A stretch of 64,000 nucleotides of DNA from Micrasema longulum (taxonomy: Eukaryota; Arthropoda; Insecta; Trichoptera; Brachycentridae): contig JAGVSM010005023.1 of NCBI GenBank assembly GCA_022494885.1, forward strand, positions 37,379 through 101,378, read 5' to 3'. Shown here piece after piece: positions 43,717 through 55,019 of this stretch (position 1 is the first letter of the stretch; each line of letters opens with the position of its first letter). Both the position numbers and the translations under genes were made by a program. Under the pieces are notes generated by a model, which did no database searches, was not told where the DNA came from, and saw only the letters and a list, made by a program, of their open reading frames with translations.

Positions 43717-44708
43717 CATAGAATTAAGAATAGTCCAAAAGGAGCGTAGAATCATATTTGAATACATCGGACTGTGTCCAATAATTCGCCCACTTAGACA
43801 CACTTTCGCCGCGCGCATACGTTAAGTCACCGGGTAATGTTGCTTGATGGGAAAAAAAAAAAATCATAACATAAATGTAAGGTAAAAAAAAGTAATCTGT
43901 TGATATCTCTAAAATTTTATTGTGTACGCGGAAACATTGATTGACACAACAGATTAGATAAATAAAGGGTCATTTAAGAGTAATTAAATTTATGAACTTT
44001 CAACTTAAAATATAAAACAAATTTTATTTGACACAAAACGGGTATTTTTATATCATGTTAAATAATATTTGACGTTTTAAAGATAATGTCGTTCAAATGT
44101 CCTTCACGGCGTTGTTTAATCTGAGATCCCATTTTCATTATTTCTCTCATTGGATGAGCAAAGTAGGGTAAAAAAATTTACTACCCTGGCAACACTAACA
44201 AATTTGTCCATTTTGTTTCTTCGACAATCTGACAGATGGAAAAATAATTCAATTTTTAAGTCATGCATTTGTTAAATACACATTCGTTAGTTAATTACAC
44301 ATGAAATGTGATTCCATCCTGTTTCTTTAAGATCCTAGCAGTATTTCTACACTTTAAAAGGACACAACACGACATGTATAAGGGTTTAAAAATGTATGAT
44401 GAGATGCCTGAATGTATGAAGAATGAAAAGTGTCTGAAAGAATTTAAAAATAAATGTATAAGTTACTGTAAGGAAATGTAAATATATAGATGATGTAAAT
44501 GTACATAATAGTTTATATTAGTTTTAATATAAGCTAACTTAAGAAAGAAATAAAAAAAAATTTAAAAAATAGTTGAATTCAAATCAGGTGTTGTGTACTG
44601 AGCGACGTCTACAAAGAAACTAATGGGGCAAAACGTAAACCTACTCATTTATGAGCGGCCTTCTGTTTGATGCGCGTATGCGGTTTCTGGACTATTCTTA
44701 ATTCTATG
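43717..44708. mobile_element. TIR family 1 transposon with perfect TSD, in ZNF-D intron 1
   Basis: The ends are CATAGAATTAAGAATAGTCC and its inverse. It is flanked by TTTGTATG at 43709-43716 and 44709-44716. At 992 bp it is longer than its relatives because of a foreign insert at about 44375-44573. Confidence 0.92.
44375..44573 (+). mobile_element. Retroelement tail fragment nested in TIR transposon
   Basis: This is absent from the copies at 24894 and 46265 at the same point. It reads MYDEMPECMKNEKCLKEFKNK then a stop, a UTR and an A-rich end. It resembles a non-LTR C-terminus (Y..LP..KN...FK.K). Confidence 0.6.
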
Positions 44709-44739
44709 TTTGTATGGTATGGTGGTCCCTCTGGCATTA

Positions 44740-44970
44740 GCACCACGAAAGATCAGCCATATATATTGTTCTCCTTTATATAAGTAATCGTTACTTACTT
44801 TTAAGTGTAAAATTTTTGTTTAATCGTCAAATTATATTGTTATTTATGTATTTTGTATCCTAGATCCTAGACATACGGACGCGTGCCGCTTGCCGTTTGA
44901 CAGAAGAGGCTCAGATAATACCATATTTAGATGTTGCGGTAAGTCAGGGTTGCAAAGATAAACCAAATAG
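44740..44970 (-). promoter_or_regulatory. ZNF-D upstream block with noncoding-exon donor
   Basis: The minus strand matches the ZNF-C block: ACGCGTCCGTA, then AATATAATTTGACGATTAAAC, then TTAAAAGTAAGTAACGATT. The donor puts the exon edge at 44799. The GC-rich island of ZNF-B/C is not recognisable, perhaps lost near the transposon insertion. Confidence 0.55.
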
Positions 44971-45214
44971 TAAAAATTTAGGCCGGGACCTACCTGCTTG
45001 TCCCAGCATATAACAGCCATATACAAACAACGAACCATCATTCCGTTTCTGTATGGGTTGGCAGAGAGTTTCTTACACATATTTTTTTTCTGTCTTCTTT
45101 CCTTTCTTTTATATTATTCCAATTACATTTATAAAAGTATACAAATAATTCAAAATAAAACAATTATACTTATATGGTTTATGAAGTAATTAATTTTGGT
45201 ATTTTTGATGGCTT

Positions 45215-45910
45215 TTGAAAGACATGAAAGTATGACTAAATGTGAAATCACTGAATGGAGTTATACTAAAACAAGTGGAGGAATTTGTGTATCTGGGAAG
45301 TATGTTTACTAGGGATGGAATGACTGAGAAAGATATTGAAGGGAGGGTGAGTGCCGGGAACAGAGAACAAACAGAGAACAGAGCGCATCAGAATGAACGG
45401 CGCACTTAAATCGACCTTGGCAAATAAATGTTTGTCACAAGAGGCAAAATTGGCAGTTAACAACGGAGTCCTGGTCCCGTCCCTGATGTATAAGAGCGAA
45501 GTATGGACTTGGAAAAACAGGGATGAAAGTAGGCTGAATGCTGTCGAAATGCGCTCTCTCAGGTGAATGTGTGGTAAAACTGTGTACGATAAATGCACAA
45601 ATGTTGAGATCCGTACATTATGGAAGGCTGAGACAAGCATTATCGACAAAATCAAGAAAGGAGCTCTGCGCTGGTTTGGACATGTAGAGCGAATGGACAG
45701 CGAAAGAAAGGCTAGGAATATTTACAATGCGAATGTTGATGGATGCAGAAATAGAGGAAGACAGAGAAAGACATGGCGTGACCAAATCCAACAAATACTT
45801 GAAGATGGACATGTGCATGAGAAGATGTATGAATGTAGAGGAAGCGAGATCTGTATTCTATCCTATTTGCCTACCTTTACGGGGAAACGGCGTGATGGTT
45901 TGTTTGTATA
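45215..45910 (+). mobile_element. RTE-like 3' part, decayed
   Basis: Frames 45351-45566 and 45567-45938 give NGALKSTLANKCLSQEAKLA, then CGKTVYDKCTNVEIRTLWKA, FGHVERMDSERK and RGRQRKTWRDQ. They are separated by a TGA within the SLR-MCGK motif. The 5' side has shifts, and the copy ends near GGCGTGATGGTTTGTTT. This is a dead copy of the family at 19285. Confidence 0.75.
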
Positions 45911-46264
45911 TACAATTTTATATTATTTTAGTAGGTAGTAAATAAATAAATTAAACGGAGCGTTACAATATATTAAACAAATGGTTTAAGTAAAGGATAG
46001 TAAGATAATTCCAATTGCTGGTTCATCACTACTCCATTAAGTTTAACCCTATTCCTTCCCAATGATTTTTATTTATCTCATTTTTTCCCCTTGTTTTCAA
46101 AATGTATCAATTTAACTTTGTTTTCGCTGTCAAACGCATGGTTAAGAGAGTTCAAGTGGGTTGCAAAACTAGATTCATCATTTTGTAATCTGGTCAAAAT
46201 AATAAAAAGTAAAACTAAATCCAGAAGTTTTATTAACAACTTTATTTATAATTTTATCAAAATC

Positions 46265-47039
46265 CATAAAATTAAGAATAGTCCGGAATACATCGGACTG
46301 TGTCCAATAATTCCTCCACTATGCCTCACTTTCGCCACGCGCATTCGTCATGTTCCGCGTAATGTTGCACGATGAGAAAAAATATAATTAACACAAAAAT
46401 GTAAGGTAAAAAAAGCTATCTGTTAATTTCTCTAAAATTTTATTGTGCACGCGGAAATATTGATTGACACAACAGAGTAGATAAGTAAAGGGTCATTTAA
46501 TTAGTGTAATTGAATTAATGAACTTTAAATTTAATATATAAAACAAATTTTATTTTACATAAAACGGATATTTTTATATCATGTTAAATAATATGTTATG
46601 TTTTAAAGATAATGTCGATCAAATATCCACCACGGCGTTGTTTAATCCGAGGCCATTAGTTCTCTCATTAGATGAGCAAAGTAGGGTAAAAAAAAAATAC
46701 TTCCCTGACAACACTAACGAAATGTCCATTTTGTTTTCTTTGACAATCTGACAGGTGGAAAATAATTAAATTTTTAAGTAATGCATTTGCTACATACACA
46801 TTCATTTGCTAATTACACATGAAATGTGATAGCATCCTGTTTCTTTAAGATCCTAGCAGTATTTTTACACTTCAAAAGGACACAACACGGCATATTTGAA
46901 TTCAAATCAGGAGTTGCGTACTGAGCGACGTCTACAAAGAAACTAATGGGTCTAAACGTAAACCTACTTATTTATGAGTAGTTTAGTCATCTTCTGTTTG
47001 ATGTGCGTATGCGGTTTCTGGACTATTCTTAATTCTATG
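46265..47039. mobile_element. TIR family 1 transposon with perfect TSD, beside ZNF-E 3' end
   Basis: Element of 775 bp starting CATAAAATTAAGAATAGTCC and ending in the inverse. It is flanked by TCAAAATC at 46257-46264 and 47040-47047. It lies about 57 bp past the ZNF-E stop codon. Confidence 0.92.
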
Positions 47040-47096
47040 TCAAAATCATGAACTTAGGAGTTTTATCAAGAAAAAACCTCAGCATTTAATTTTGGT

Positions 47097-48643
47097 TTAT
47101 TTCGGAAAGTTCGGTCGAGCGTCAATATGACAGTCGTTTATTGAACACATAAAATCAATGTGTCGTTTGAGATTGGTCTCCGAAGATATATTAGCGTCCC
47201 GATCCCGGCGGTATTGATTGCTGTCGGTCGGCGGACAATCGGCGAGAGAGTTCTTAGGATGGCGACCGGTATACGTCCGCTTGACCCGCGTTGGGTTAAA
47301 ACTCAAGAATGGATCATCAACATTGTTAGTTCTCATTTGTGCATTACATCGATGGGAATCCAGGTGACGCTTTAGCGAACATGTGAATTTGCACACCGAA
47401 CACGAAAAGCGTTTGTCACTATGAATTTTCATCATATGTTTTTTTAAAGAAACTTTTCGTACAAATTTATAAGTGCACTCTTGACACTCAAACGGTTTCT
47501 CGCCAGTATGAGATTTGAAGTGTATTTCTAATTGATTTTTCAGTGAGCATGTATATTGGCACTCCGAACACTTAAAGGGTTTCTCACCAGAATGAGTTTT
47601 CATATGACTCGTTAAAGAACCGCTTTGTGAAAATGTGTCTTTACATTTTGAGCACGCAAATGGTTTTTCACCGGTATGACGTCTCATGTGTACTATTAAG
47701 CTTTCATTTCGCAAACATGTATACTGACATTCAGAACACGAAAAGGGTTTTTCACCAGTATGAGTTTTCATGATATGCACCTTTAAAGTATCTTTTCTCA
47801 AACATGCATAGTTACATTCTGAACACGCGAAGGGTTTCTCGCCAGTGTGAGATCTCATGTGTAATTTTAAACCACTACTTTGCGAAAATGGCTTTGCGCA
47901 CACTGCGCACGAATAGGGTTTCTCGCGAGTATGAGTTTTCATATGTACTTTTAAACTATTTATTTGTGAATAGGTATTTTTACAGACGGAACACTCGAAG
48001 GGTTTTTCGCCGGTATGAATTCTCATGTGAACTTTTATGTATTGTTTATTTGAACAAGTGTAGTCACACACCGAACACGCAAAGGGTTTTTCACCGGTAT
48101 GAGTCCTCATGTGTACCATTAAGCTCCCATTTCGCAAACATGTATACTGACATTCAGAACACGAAAAGGGTTTTTCACCAGTATGAGTTTTCATGATATG
48201 CACATTTAAAGTATCTTTTCTTAAACACGCATAGTTACATTCTGGACACGCGAAGGGCTTCTCGCCAGTGTGAGTTCTCATGTGTAATTTTAAACCACTA
48301 GTTTGTAAAAACGATTTTTCGCACACTGCACACGAATAGGGTTTTCCACCGGTATGAGTTCTCATGTGTAGTTTTAGGCTAGAATGTCGTGAGCACGTGT
48401 ACTGGCATTTAGTACACGATAATATTTTCTCACCAGAATCAGTGGAGATATGCTCATTTGAATCATTGTTCCCAGTTGAAGAATCAGAGTTTAGTGAGCA
48501 TGAGTTTGGCTCTTTTAGAGTATTCTTTAAGTGGTTTGAATACTCTACGGGAGAATGTTTGGAGGGACGAAGTCTTTTGGGAACAGGCGATGAACTCGTA
48601 TCACTATTTTCTAAATATTCAGGTCGAATTCCACTCCCCAGAC
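47097..48643 (-). CDS. ZNF-E last exon: C2H2 zinc-finger protein, 12 fingers
   Basis: The acceptor ATTTTTTTAG ends at 48644 and the exon joins 50355 in phase, so the whole protein is about 738 residues. A linker of about 75 residues (GSGIRPEYLENSDTSSSP at its start) parallels ZNF-C and ZNF-F. Twelve complete fingers follow. Fingers 2-4 and 7-9 are a duplicated three-finger unit (CNYACLRKDTL then IMKTH in both). A thirteenth has lost its last His. The tail FNPTRVKRTYTG plus about 60 residues continues to the stop at 47097. AATAAA overlaps the stop. It is intact. Many fingers have Cys, Thr-Cys or Phe at the core position. Confidence 0.9.
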
Positions 48644-48664
48644 CTAAAAAAATACATTATGTAT

Positions 48665-49052
48665 TTACAATATTTGAGTGTGTCCAAATAGACACAAGAC
48701 TGGATTTCACCCCCTCGGGAGTCTCGTTAAGATTGACAAATTACAACAAGGAATGAGAATATTTTAAAGAAGGGAATATGGAAGTCTAGAAATTTACAGG
48801 GTTTATGACCTGTCAATGGCTGGTTTAAGAGACCACTTTACACACTGTGTAACATTCACCATTTTGCCTATGTTTGAACATCCATATTTCTTCAATTCTC
48901 TAAAATCAACAAATTGAAGAATTGAAGAAGTGTGTAAAAAGGCCACTTAAACCAGCCATTGACAGGTCATAAGCCCTGTAAATGCCTAGACTTCCATATT
49001 CCCTTCTTTAAGGTATTCTCATTCCCTGTTGTAATTTATTAACATTATATAA
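48665..49052. repeat. Palindromic-core repeat, forward then reverse, next to ZNF-E acceptor
   Basis: A forward copy (48665-48900) has ATTTGAGTGTGTCCAAATAG, GGGTTTATGACCTGTC and TTTACACACTGTGTAAC. It is followed by a reverse core (48930-49050). The left edge is about 22 bp from the ZNF-E exon edge, so the intron's branch-point region is repeat-derived. Confidence 0.75.
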
Positions 49053-49074
49053 TTGTGGGACTTTTTGTTAATTT

Positions 49075-49525
49075 AATTTGTATATTAACATATTACAACA
49101 GAGATGCAGAACATTTCAGAGAAGGGAATATGGAAGTCTGGGAATTTACAGGGCTTATGACCTGTCATTGGCTGGTTTAAGTGGCCACTTTACACACTGC
49201 GTAACATTCACCATTTTGCCTATGTTTGAACATCCATATTTCTTCAATCTTCCATCTGCTGATTTTAGTGAAGTAAAAGAGAACCTTTATTATTGTGAAG
49301 AGAATCATCTAATCGAGTTATTTCCCATACTAGGCAACGCCTGTTAACAATTTTTCAATTTTTAAACTTCTTGGATCAGTTGGTTTTACTACAATATTTA
49401 CCACCCCCAAAGGGGATGATTAAGATTAACAAATTACAACAGAGATGGAGAACATTTCAGAGAAGGTTAAATGGAAGTTTGGGCAATTACAGGGCTTATG
49501 ACCTGTCATTGGCTGGTTTTAACAG
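49075..49525 (+). repeat. Two further partial palindromic-core repeats
   Basis: 49075-49350 covers body and tail (AACATATTACAACAGAGATG, CAGGGCTTATGACCTGTC, TAGGCAACGCCTG). 49380-49525 covers another head and core that stops at TCATTGGCTGGTTT, where it meets a retroelement piece. Confidence 0.7.
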
Positions 49526-49700
49526 AGGTACTGTAAAAACATCTTTGATAGTGAATGGGAGATGATAAGTCGAGTCGCATCGGTTATAGAATAAAGAAGT
49601 GTGGATGGAAATTAAGAGAATACTTTGAGAATACACCATGTACGAATAGGCGTTGAAACTTTTTACACAGATATGTAGTATGATTTAGCAAAATATTCCA
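49525..49700 (-). mobile_element. CR1-like C-terminal scrap
   Basis: The minus strand resembles 36070-35890 (CKKFQRLFVHGVFSK, and a decayed SRLW/LPFTIKD end). It is very short and lies inside the ZNF-E intron. Confidence 0.5.
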
Positions 49701-50340
49701 ATTTTCGATTTTACTAGTTGTAAATAACTCGCTATTAGAAAATAAGAACCAAGTTAAGGTAGAATGAAGGTCAAACATCGGATTTCTGATCTGTGAGTCC
49801 GCAACATTATACTAGCCACGGGAACGCAACCCGGTTTTATGTGTACATAAATCAACTTATTGTCTTTAAAACAAAATAGATTATAAAAGAAAAATAAAAG
49901 AGAAGTCACCAGTTCTGAATCTTCTCTGCCCCCTAGAGAGTGGTCAATTTGGGGATTTATTTTTATACGACAAAACATCATTTAGTGTTTTGGGTAGTGG
50001 TTAAGTTCGCATTTGTGTTATATAATTTATAAATAAAATAAAATAAATAAACAAATTTGAACTATTTGATGGCCTGGATATTAAGATTGCCATGCAAGGT
50101 AATTTTTTATAAAACATAAGTGATTATATTAATAAAGATGTTCTGTTTCGCAGTCGGATAGACGAAAGGTTAGTTAGGGAAAATATAGGAAATGTTTTTT
50201 CAGAGGTGATTTGAACAATGTTAAAATAAACGTCTTTAGTAGTGGATGTGAGGTTATGTGACAAATAAAAATGTAGGCAAAACGCTGATGAAGCGAGGTG
50301 GCATTATGCGGTAAAAATGAGCAAGCGGTGTAACCAATAA
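49701..50340. other. ZNF-E intron 2, remainder
   Basis: It contains an A-rich AATAAAATAAAATAAATAAAC run near 50032. A stretch near 50150-50250 vaguely resembles the UTR at 35870. Nothing else can be supported. Confidence 0.35.
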
Positions 50341-50354
50341 GTTATATTACTTAC

Positions 50355-51024
50355 TAGAGTCACCTTCAGTGTTGCTGGAGCATCCCAAATGTTCTTGTTT
50401 AATATCGGGATAATCAATGTCTATTTCTGTAAAGATCACTATATCACTATCGATAGTATAATGTTGTTTGGATCTGGTTCCCGGTTTAGCCTTCATGATA
50501 GCGACACCTGGCTCCTCGCTTTTTAAGGGACATGGCGCGTCTCTTTCAGTATGGAGAATGTCTCGTTCTACGTCGCCAGTTTCCGGTTCAGCTTTAACGG
50601 TAGTAAAACCCATTTCCTCGCTTCTGAAGAGACATGGCGCTCCTTCCCTCGTATGAAGTATGTCTCCTTCTACATCGCCAGTCCTCGGTTTAACCTTTAC
50701 GGTAGTAAAAGCTGGCTCTTCGCTTTTGAAGGGACACGGCGCGTCTCCTTCAGTATGGAGAATGTCTCGTTCTACGTCGCCAGTTTCCGGTTCAGCTTTC
50801 GCGGTAGTAAAACCTGGCTCCTCGATTCTGAAGGGGCACGGCGTGACGCCTCTAGTACGGAGAATGTCTCCTTTTACATCACCAGTCCTCGGTTCAGCCT
50901 TCACAGAAGTAAAACCTCGCTCTTTGCTTCCATAGGGACACGGAGCTTCTTCCCCAGTAAGGAGAATATCCCCTTGATCGCTTGTGATCGGATCAATCTT
51001 AATGTTTACTGAGGCGATTTCCAT
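50355..51024 (-). CDS. ZNF-E first coding exon, decayed KAEP repeats
   Basis: ATG at 51024, 223 codons plus one base, donor A|GTAAGT at 50355/50354. The acceptor TTTTCAG with exon start GATATTA lies about 45 bp upstream. There are six repeat units of about 34 residues, but the SUMO-type core survives only in part. The cores read IKID, VKAEP, AKAEP, VKVKP, VKAEP and MKAKP, followed by the intact tail PDIKQE. The frame is clean, so this is relaxed constraint on individual units rather than pseudogenisation. Confidence 0.83.
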
Positions 51025-51129
51025 AATCCTGTACTGCAGAATGGAAATTACTGTAATGTTTTTTTTTTTATATAAACGCTAATATCCTGAAAAGAAAACA
51101 AGGTAAATTATAGATGTTAGCAGCATGCC

Positions 51130-51912
51130 AAACAAATAAACAAACAAACCATTGAATAGGCAGAGAGGATAGAACGCCACACTACTTTTTCTTCGGAAAC
51201 ATATCTCGCTTCCTCTACATTCACACATCTTCTCATGCACGCGCGCCGATTATTCCAACTTTTAACATGTCCATCTTCAAGTATTTGTTGGATTTGGTCA
51301 TGCCATCTTTCTCGGTGTTCCTCTCTTTCTGCATCCATCAACATTCGCATTGTAAATATTTTTAGCCCTTCTTTCGCTGTCCATTTTCTCTACATGTCCA
51401 AACCAACGCAGAAATCCTTTCTTGATTTTGTCGATAGTGCTTATCTCAGCCTTATATAATGTACGGATCTCAACATTTGTGCATCTATCGCATATAGTTT
51501 TACCACACATTCGCCTGAAAGATTGCATTTCGACAGCATTCAGCCTACATTCATCCCTGTTTTTCCAAGTCCTCACTTTGCTCCCATACATCAGGGTCGG
51601 GACCAGGACTCCGTTGTGAACTGATAATCTTGCCTCTTGGGACAAACATTTATTTGCCAAGGTCGATTTAAGTGCACCGTTCACTCTGTTCCCGGAACTC
51701 ACCCTCCTTTTAATATTTTTCTCAGTCATTCCATCCCCAGTAAACATACTTTCCATTTACACAAATTCCTCTATTTGTTTTAGTATAAGCCCATTCACAG
51801 TGATTTAACATTTAGCCATACTTTCATTTCTTTGAAAAACTCACAGACCTTACCAAGAATTGCAGTTCCTCTTTGTTGTTAGCAAGAAGCACGGCATTAT
51901 CAGAAGAAGACC
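51130..51912 (-). mobile_element. RTE-like retrotransposon, reverse member of an inverted pair
   Basis: The frame 51756-51298 and its continuations give NGALKSTLANKCLSQEARL, VPTLMYGSKV, NAVEMQSFRRMCGK and FGHVEKMDSERR, ending SILSAYSMV with a TTTG-type tail. At its 5' side it keeps NAVLLANNKEELQFLV, next to a lost Y-A-D-D. It starts at nearly the same codon as the forward copy beginning 51913. Confidence 0.8.
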
Positions 51913-52645
51913 TGCTATTCTTGGTAACAAAAGTATACGATGTATGCAAGAAAAGCGATTTGCTAATGAATGTTGATAAATCGAAAGTAATGGTTTTTGA
52001 AAGGGATGAAATATAACTAAATGTGAGATCAGGGTGAACGAAGATATTCTGAATCAGGTAGAAGAATTTGTGTATCTGGGAAAGTATGTTTACTACGGAT
52101 GGATAGACTGAAAAAGATATGAAAAAGGGTGAACAGTGCACTAAAATCTACTTTGGCAAACAAATGTTTGTCGCTGGAGGAAAAATTAGCAGTTCTCAAT
52201 TGAGTTCTAGTGCCAACTCTAATGCATGGGAGCGAAGTATGGGATTGGAAAAATAATGATTAAAGTAGGTTAAATGCTGTCGAAATGCAATCCCTCAGGC
52301 AAATGTGTGGTAAAACGATGCATGATAGGTGCACAAGTGTCGAGATCCGTGAACTATGTAAGGCTGAGACATGCAATATCGACAGAATCAAGAAAGGGGT
52401 GCCGCGGCTAAAAGTATCTACGATGCGAATGTTGATGGATGCAGAAAACAAGGAAGATCGAGAAAGACATGGCACGATCAAGTCCATCAAATACTTGAAG
52501 ATGGACATGTCAAGAGTACCAATAATCGGCGTGTGTGCATGAGAAGATGTATGAATGTAGAGAAAGAGAGGTCTGTATGCAAAGACAGAGTGATATGGCG
52601 TTGTATCCTCTCTGCCTACCCCTTCGTGATGGTTTGTTTGTTTTG
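51913..52645 (+). mobile_element. RTE-like retrotransposon, forward member of an inverted pair
   Basis: This begins QFLVTKVYDVCKKSDLLMN and runs through several frameshifts and a nonsense codon. It passes NAVEMQSLRQMCGKT and GRSRKTWHDQVHQ to RCILSAYPF, followed by GGTTTGTTTG. It has a deletion at the WFGHVERM segment. It is inactive. Confidence 0.8.
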
Positions 52646-52900
52646 TAATTTTAACCTGTCTTTATGAATTACAATTTAGGTAAGTACCTACTTTTTATTC
52701 GAAAAATGTACATAGGTCATTTACCTCGTGTCAGAATTTTCGAGAAATCAATAGGTAAACTGTTCATAACCTACAAATTGTTGACGTAAACGCAAAAAAA
52801 TGGCCTTCATGTGGAGGAGGTGGAAGGCTAAATATCTGATGAAATAAGTAATAAACAAGGCAAATATAACACTAGAAATGCCCATGCATCATAAATAATC
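52646..52900. other. No feature seen
   Basis: This AT-rich sequence separates the RTE-like copy from the GGATCC repeat. No gene is visible. Confidence 0.3.
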
Positions 52901-53440
52901 TACATTGAGGGGAGATCCATAAGCCTACCATCCACCCGCAGCTGTTATAGAGTCCTGGGGGACTCTCTGTCAGCTGCGCATAGAGGAAAGTTATTATAAA
53001 TATTCCAAAGGAATACGAACTCTATGCAGATTGAGGAGGGGGGAAGAGAACGTATGAACAGAGGCCAACACGTCCCCCCCCCTCAGGATCCCCTGAATGC
53101 CACTGTTTTTTTTATTCAAAAATACGTATATACACAAAAAATTGACATAAATAAACGTATCCAAATATACAAAAACAATTTCTTAAAACTATAGTAGCAC
53201 AACAAACATACCTAACACAACAAACATAAGACACGAATATTTACAATGAGAGAACGACTTTGAATAAAGAAAGACTCTCTGAGTGGTCAGAGGCAGAGGA
53301 TCCGAATACCACCCCCGTAAGGGGATGACAAAACAAAAGAATGAGTGCGTTTTCCGCTCGGAAGAAAGCACAGTCCCAACTGAATGAGCATCCCACAGGA
53401 ACAGTTGCCTGTCCCACCATATTTTATTCACTTAGGCGTC
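52900..53440 (-). repeat. GGATCC-containing repeat, uninterrupted copy
   Basis: The minus strand corresponds to 20690-20896 joined to 22178-22491. It extends past the truncation at 22491 and includes a strong hairpin at about 52945-52979. There CGCAGCTG pairs with CAGCTGCG, with an inner GAGTCC/GGACTC stem. No ORF of recognisable family is present. Confidence 0.7.
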
Positions 53441-53847
53441 CACGCATCTGAGTAAATAATCTACAGGTGTAAAAAGTAGTTTAAAGTTTCCATTGATATT
53501 ATAGTATACAGTATAATAACCTCAATGTTTGTATCTTGCCGTCAAAATACGCCCATCAATTTAAGATGTTAATTTTTCATTAATCAATCGTAGGATCAGT
53601 TAGAGACATTACCCATTGCTTTTCCTTTGTCGGTGGGAATTATTCCATCCATTGTAGAGAATAGAGTTTGACTGGGGTTTTATCAGTTTGATTATTATTT
53701 TACAGAATACCTCGCAGAACTAAGCGGCCATTACAAAATGTCATAAACCACAGACTACATTTAAACGATTAACGGTGCTGCCAGTCGGAAGAAAAATAAA
53801 CACAATCTTACAATAATTATTGATTATAGAGTTAGGGATTAACTACT
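53441..53847. other. No feature seen
   Basis: Intergenic sequence. No frame, repeat partner or motif that I can support. Confidence 0.3.
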
Positions 53848-54005
53848 ACTACTACCATCACGCCATTTCCCCGTAGGGGTAGGCAGAGAGAATGGACCGC
53901 CACACACGTCTATCCTGGCATACAATCCTAGCCTCTTCCACATTCATACATCTTGACTTACATGCCTTTCGGTTCTGTCTGCTTTTGACATGACCATGAC
54001 CGGGA
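53848..54005 (-). mobile_element. RTE-like extreme 3' end with GTA tail
   Basis: The minus strand reads GHVKSRQNRKACKSRCMNVEE, then RSILSAYPYGEMA, a stop, and GATGGTAGTAGTAGTAG. It is closest to the 5240 and 56110 copies, whose subfamily has a GTA tail rather than a TTG tail. Confidence 0.8.
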
Positions 54006-54930
54006 TTAAGCTATGGAATAAATACATTTTTTAATTTATTTCGATTATTTAGTGCTGGCGTGTTCACAAAACTTACACAAACACAATGTACAGAATACCG
54101 ATTTGATAAACCTTACTATTAAATTTTAATCAAATGTGCTATGTTTTTCAAGATCTCTTTTGGATTAGAGCGACATACAAAATTAATATTTTATTCATAC
54201 AAATACACGGATATAAATAAAAACAAACAATTATAACGTATCCCAAACTTTATGAAGCCAAGGGTTCTGTGTTGAGGTTGGGATACAACATAATAGAAAA
54301 TGGAAGCACGTACATAATTAAATAATAGCAAACATAAAAATCTAATATTATTACATAAACATACGTATATTTTAAAGGGAATCTGGACAACACGCTTTAT
54401 ATATATATATCTATGCAATATCTCGCAGTAGTCTCCTGCAATGGTCTCTTCCCTTAGACGAAATCCAGACTTGTACACTTCTAAAAATGGCTTTCATTTT
54501 GGAGAACTTAATATGTTCATTGTTAATTTTTTTAATCCCTTAAAATATGTATGTATTTATATGTTTTTCCTTGTGGAAAATATTTTTTTTGCATTCATGT
54601 TTTTTTATTCCTATTTATTTAAATTTTCACCTTTTAATTACTTTGACTAAGTTTTTTCTTAATTTTTAATATTATTTCCATTTGTGTAAATACTATAAAC
54701 ACTTTAAAAATACCTTTTACTTTGATTTGAATTTTAAAACTTGTTTCATTTATGTTTTTTCTTTCTTTTTTGTACTTGAAAAAAAAATATAGTTAATTGA
54801 TATAATGATAATATTATATCAAAACTTCACTGGTCCATTGAGATAAGTCTAACTTTGTAAAGATACTATAAAACTATGTATTTGTACTTATGTTTCCTGA
54901 ATAAAAGAAAAAAAAACATTAACCAGCACA
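54006..54930. other. AT-rich intergenic sequence
   Basis: T-rich and A-rich runs occur with AATAAA words (for example near 54900). It may be UTR of the retroelement piece that follows at 55020. No gene is supported. Confidence 0.35.
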
Positions 54931-55019
54931 GCTTGTACTCGACCTTTTCTGGAAAACGCAGCCAGTGAAGACATCAAATTTAAAACACTCCCCCTTTTTT
55001 ATAATTCTGTTCGCAAAGC

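Noticed and set aside
52945..52979. Hairpin read as a transcription terminator
   Set aside because: The stem is strong, but it lies within a dispersed eukaryotic repeat, not after a gene. Rho-independent termination does not apply here.
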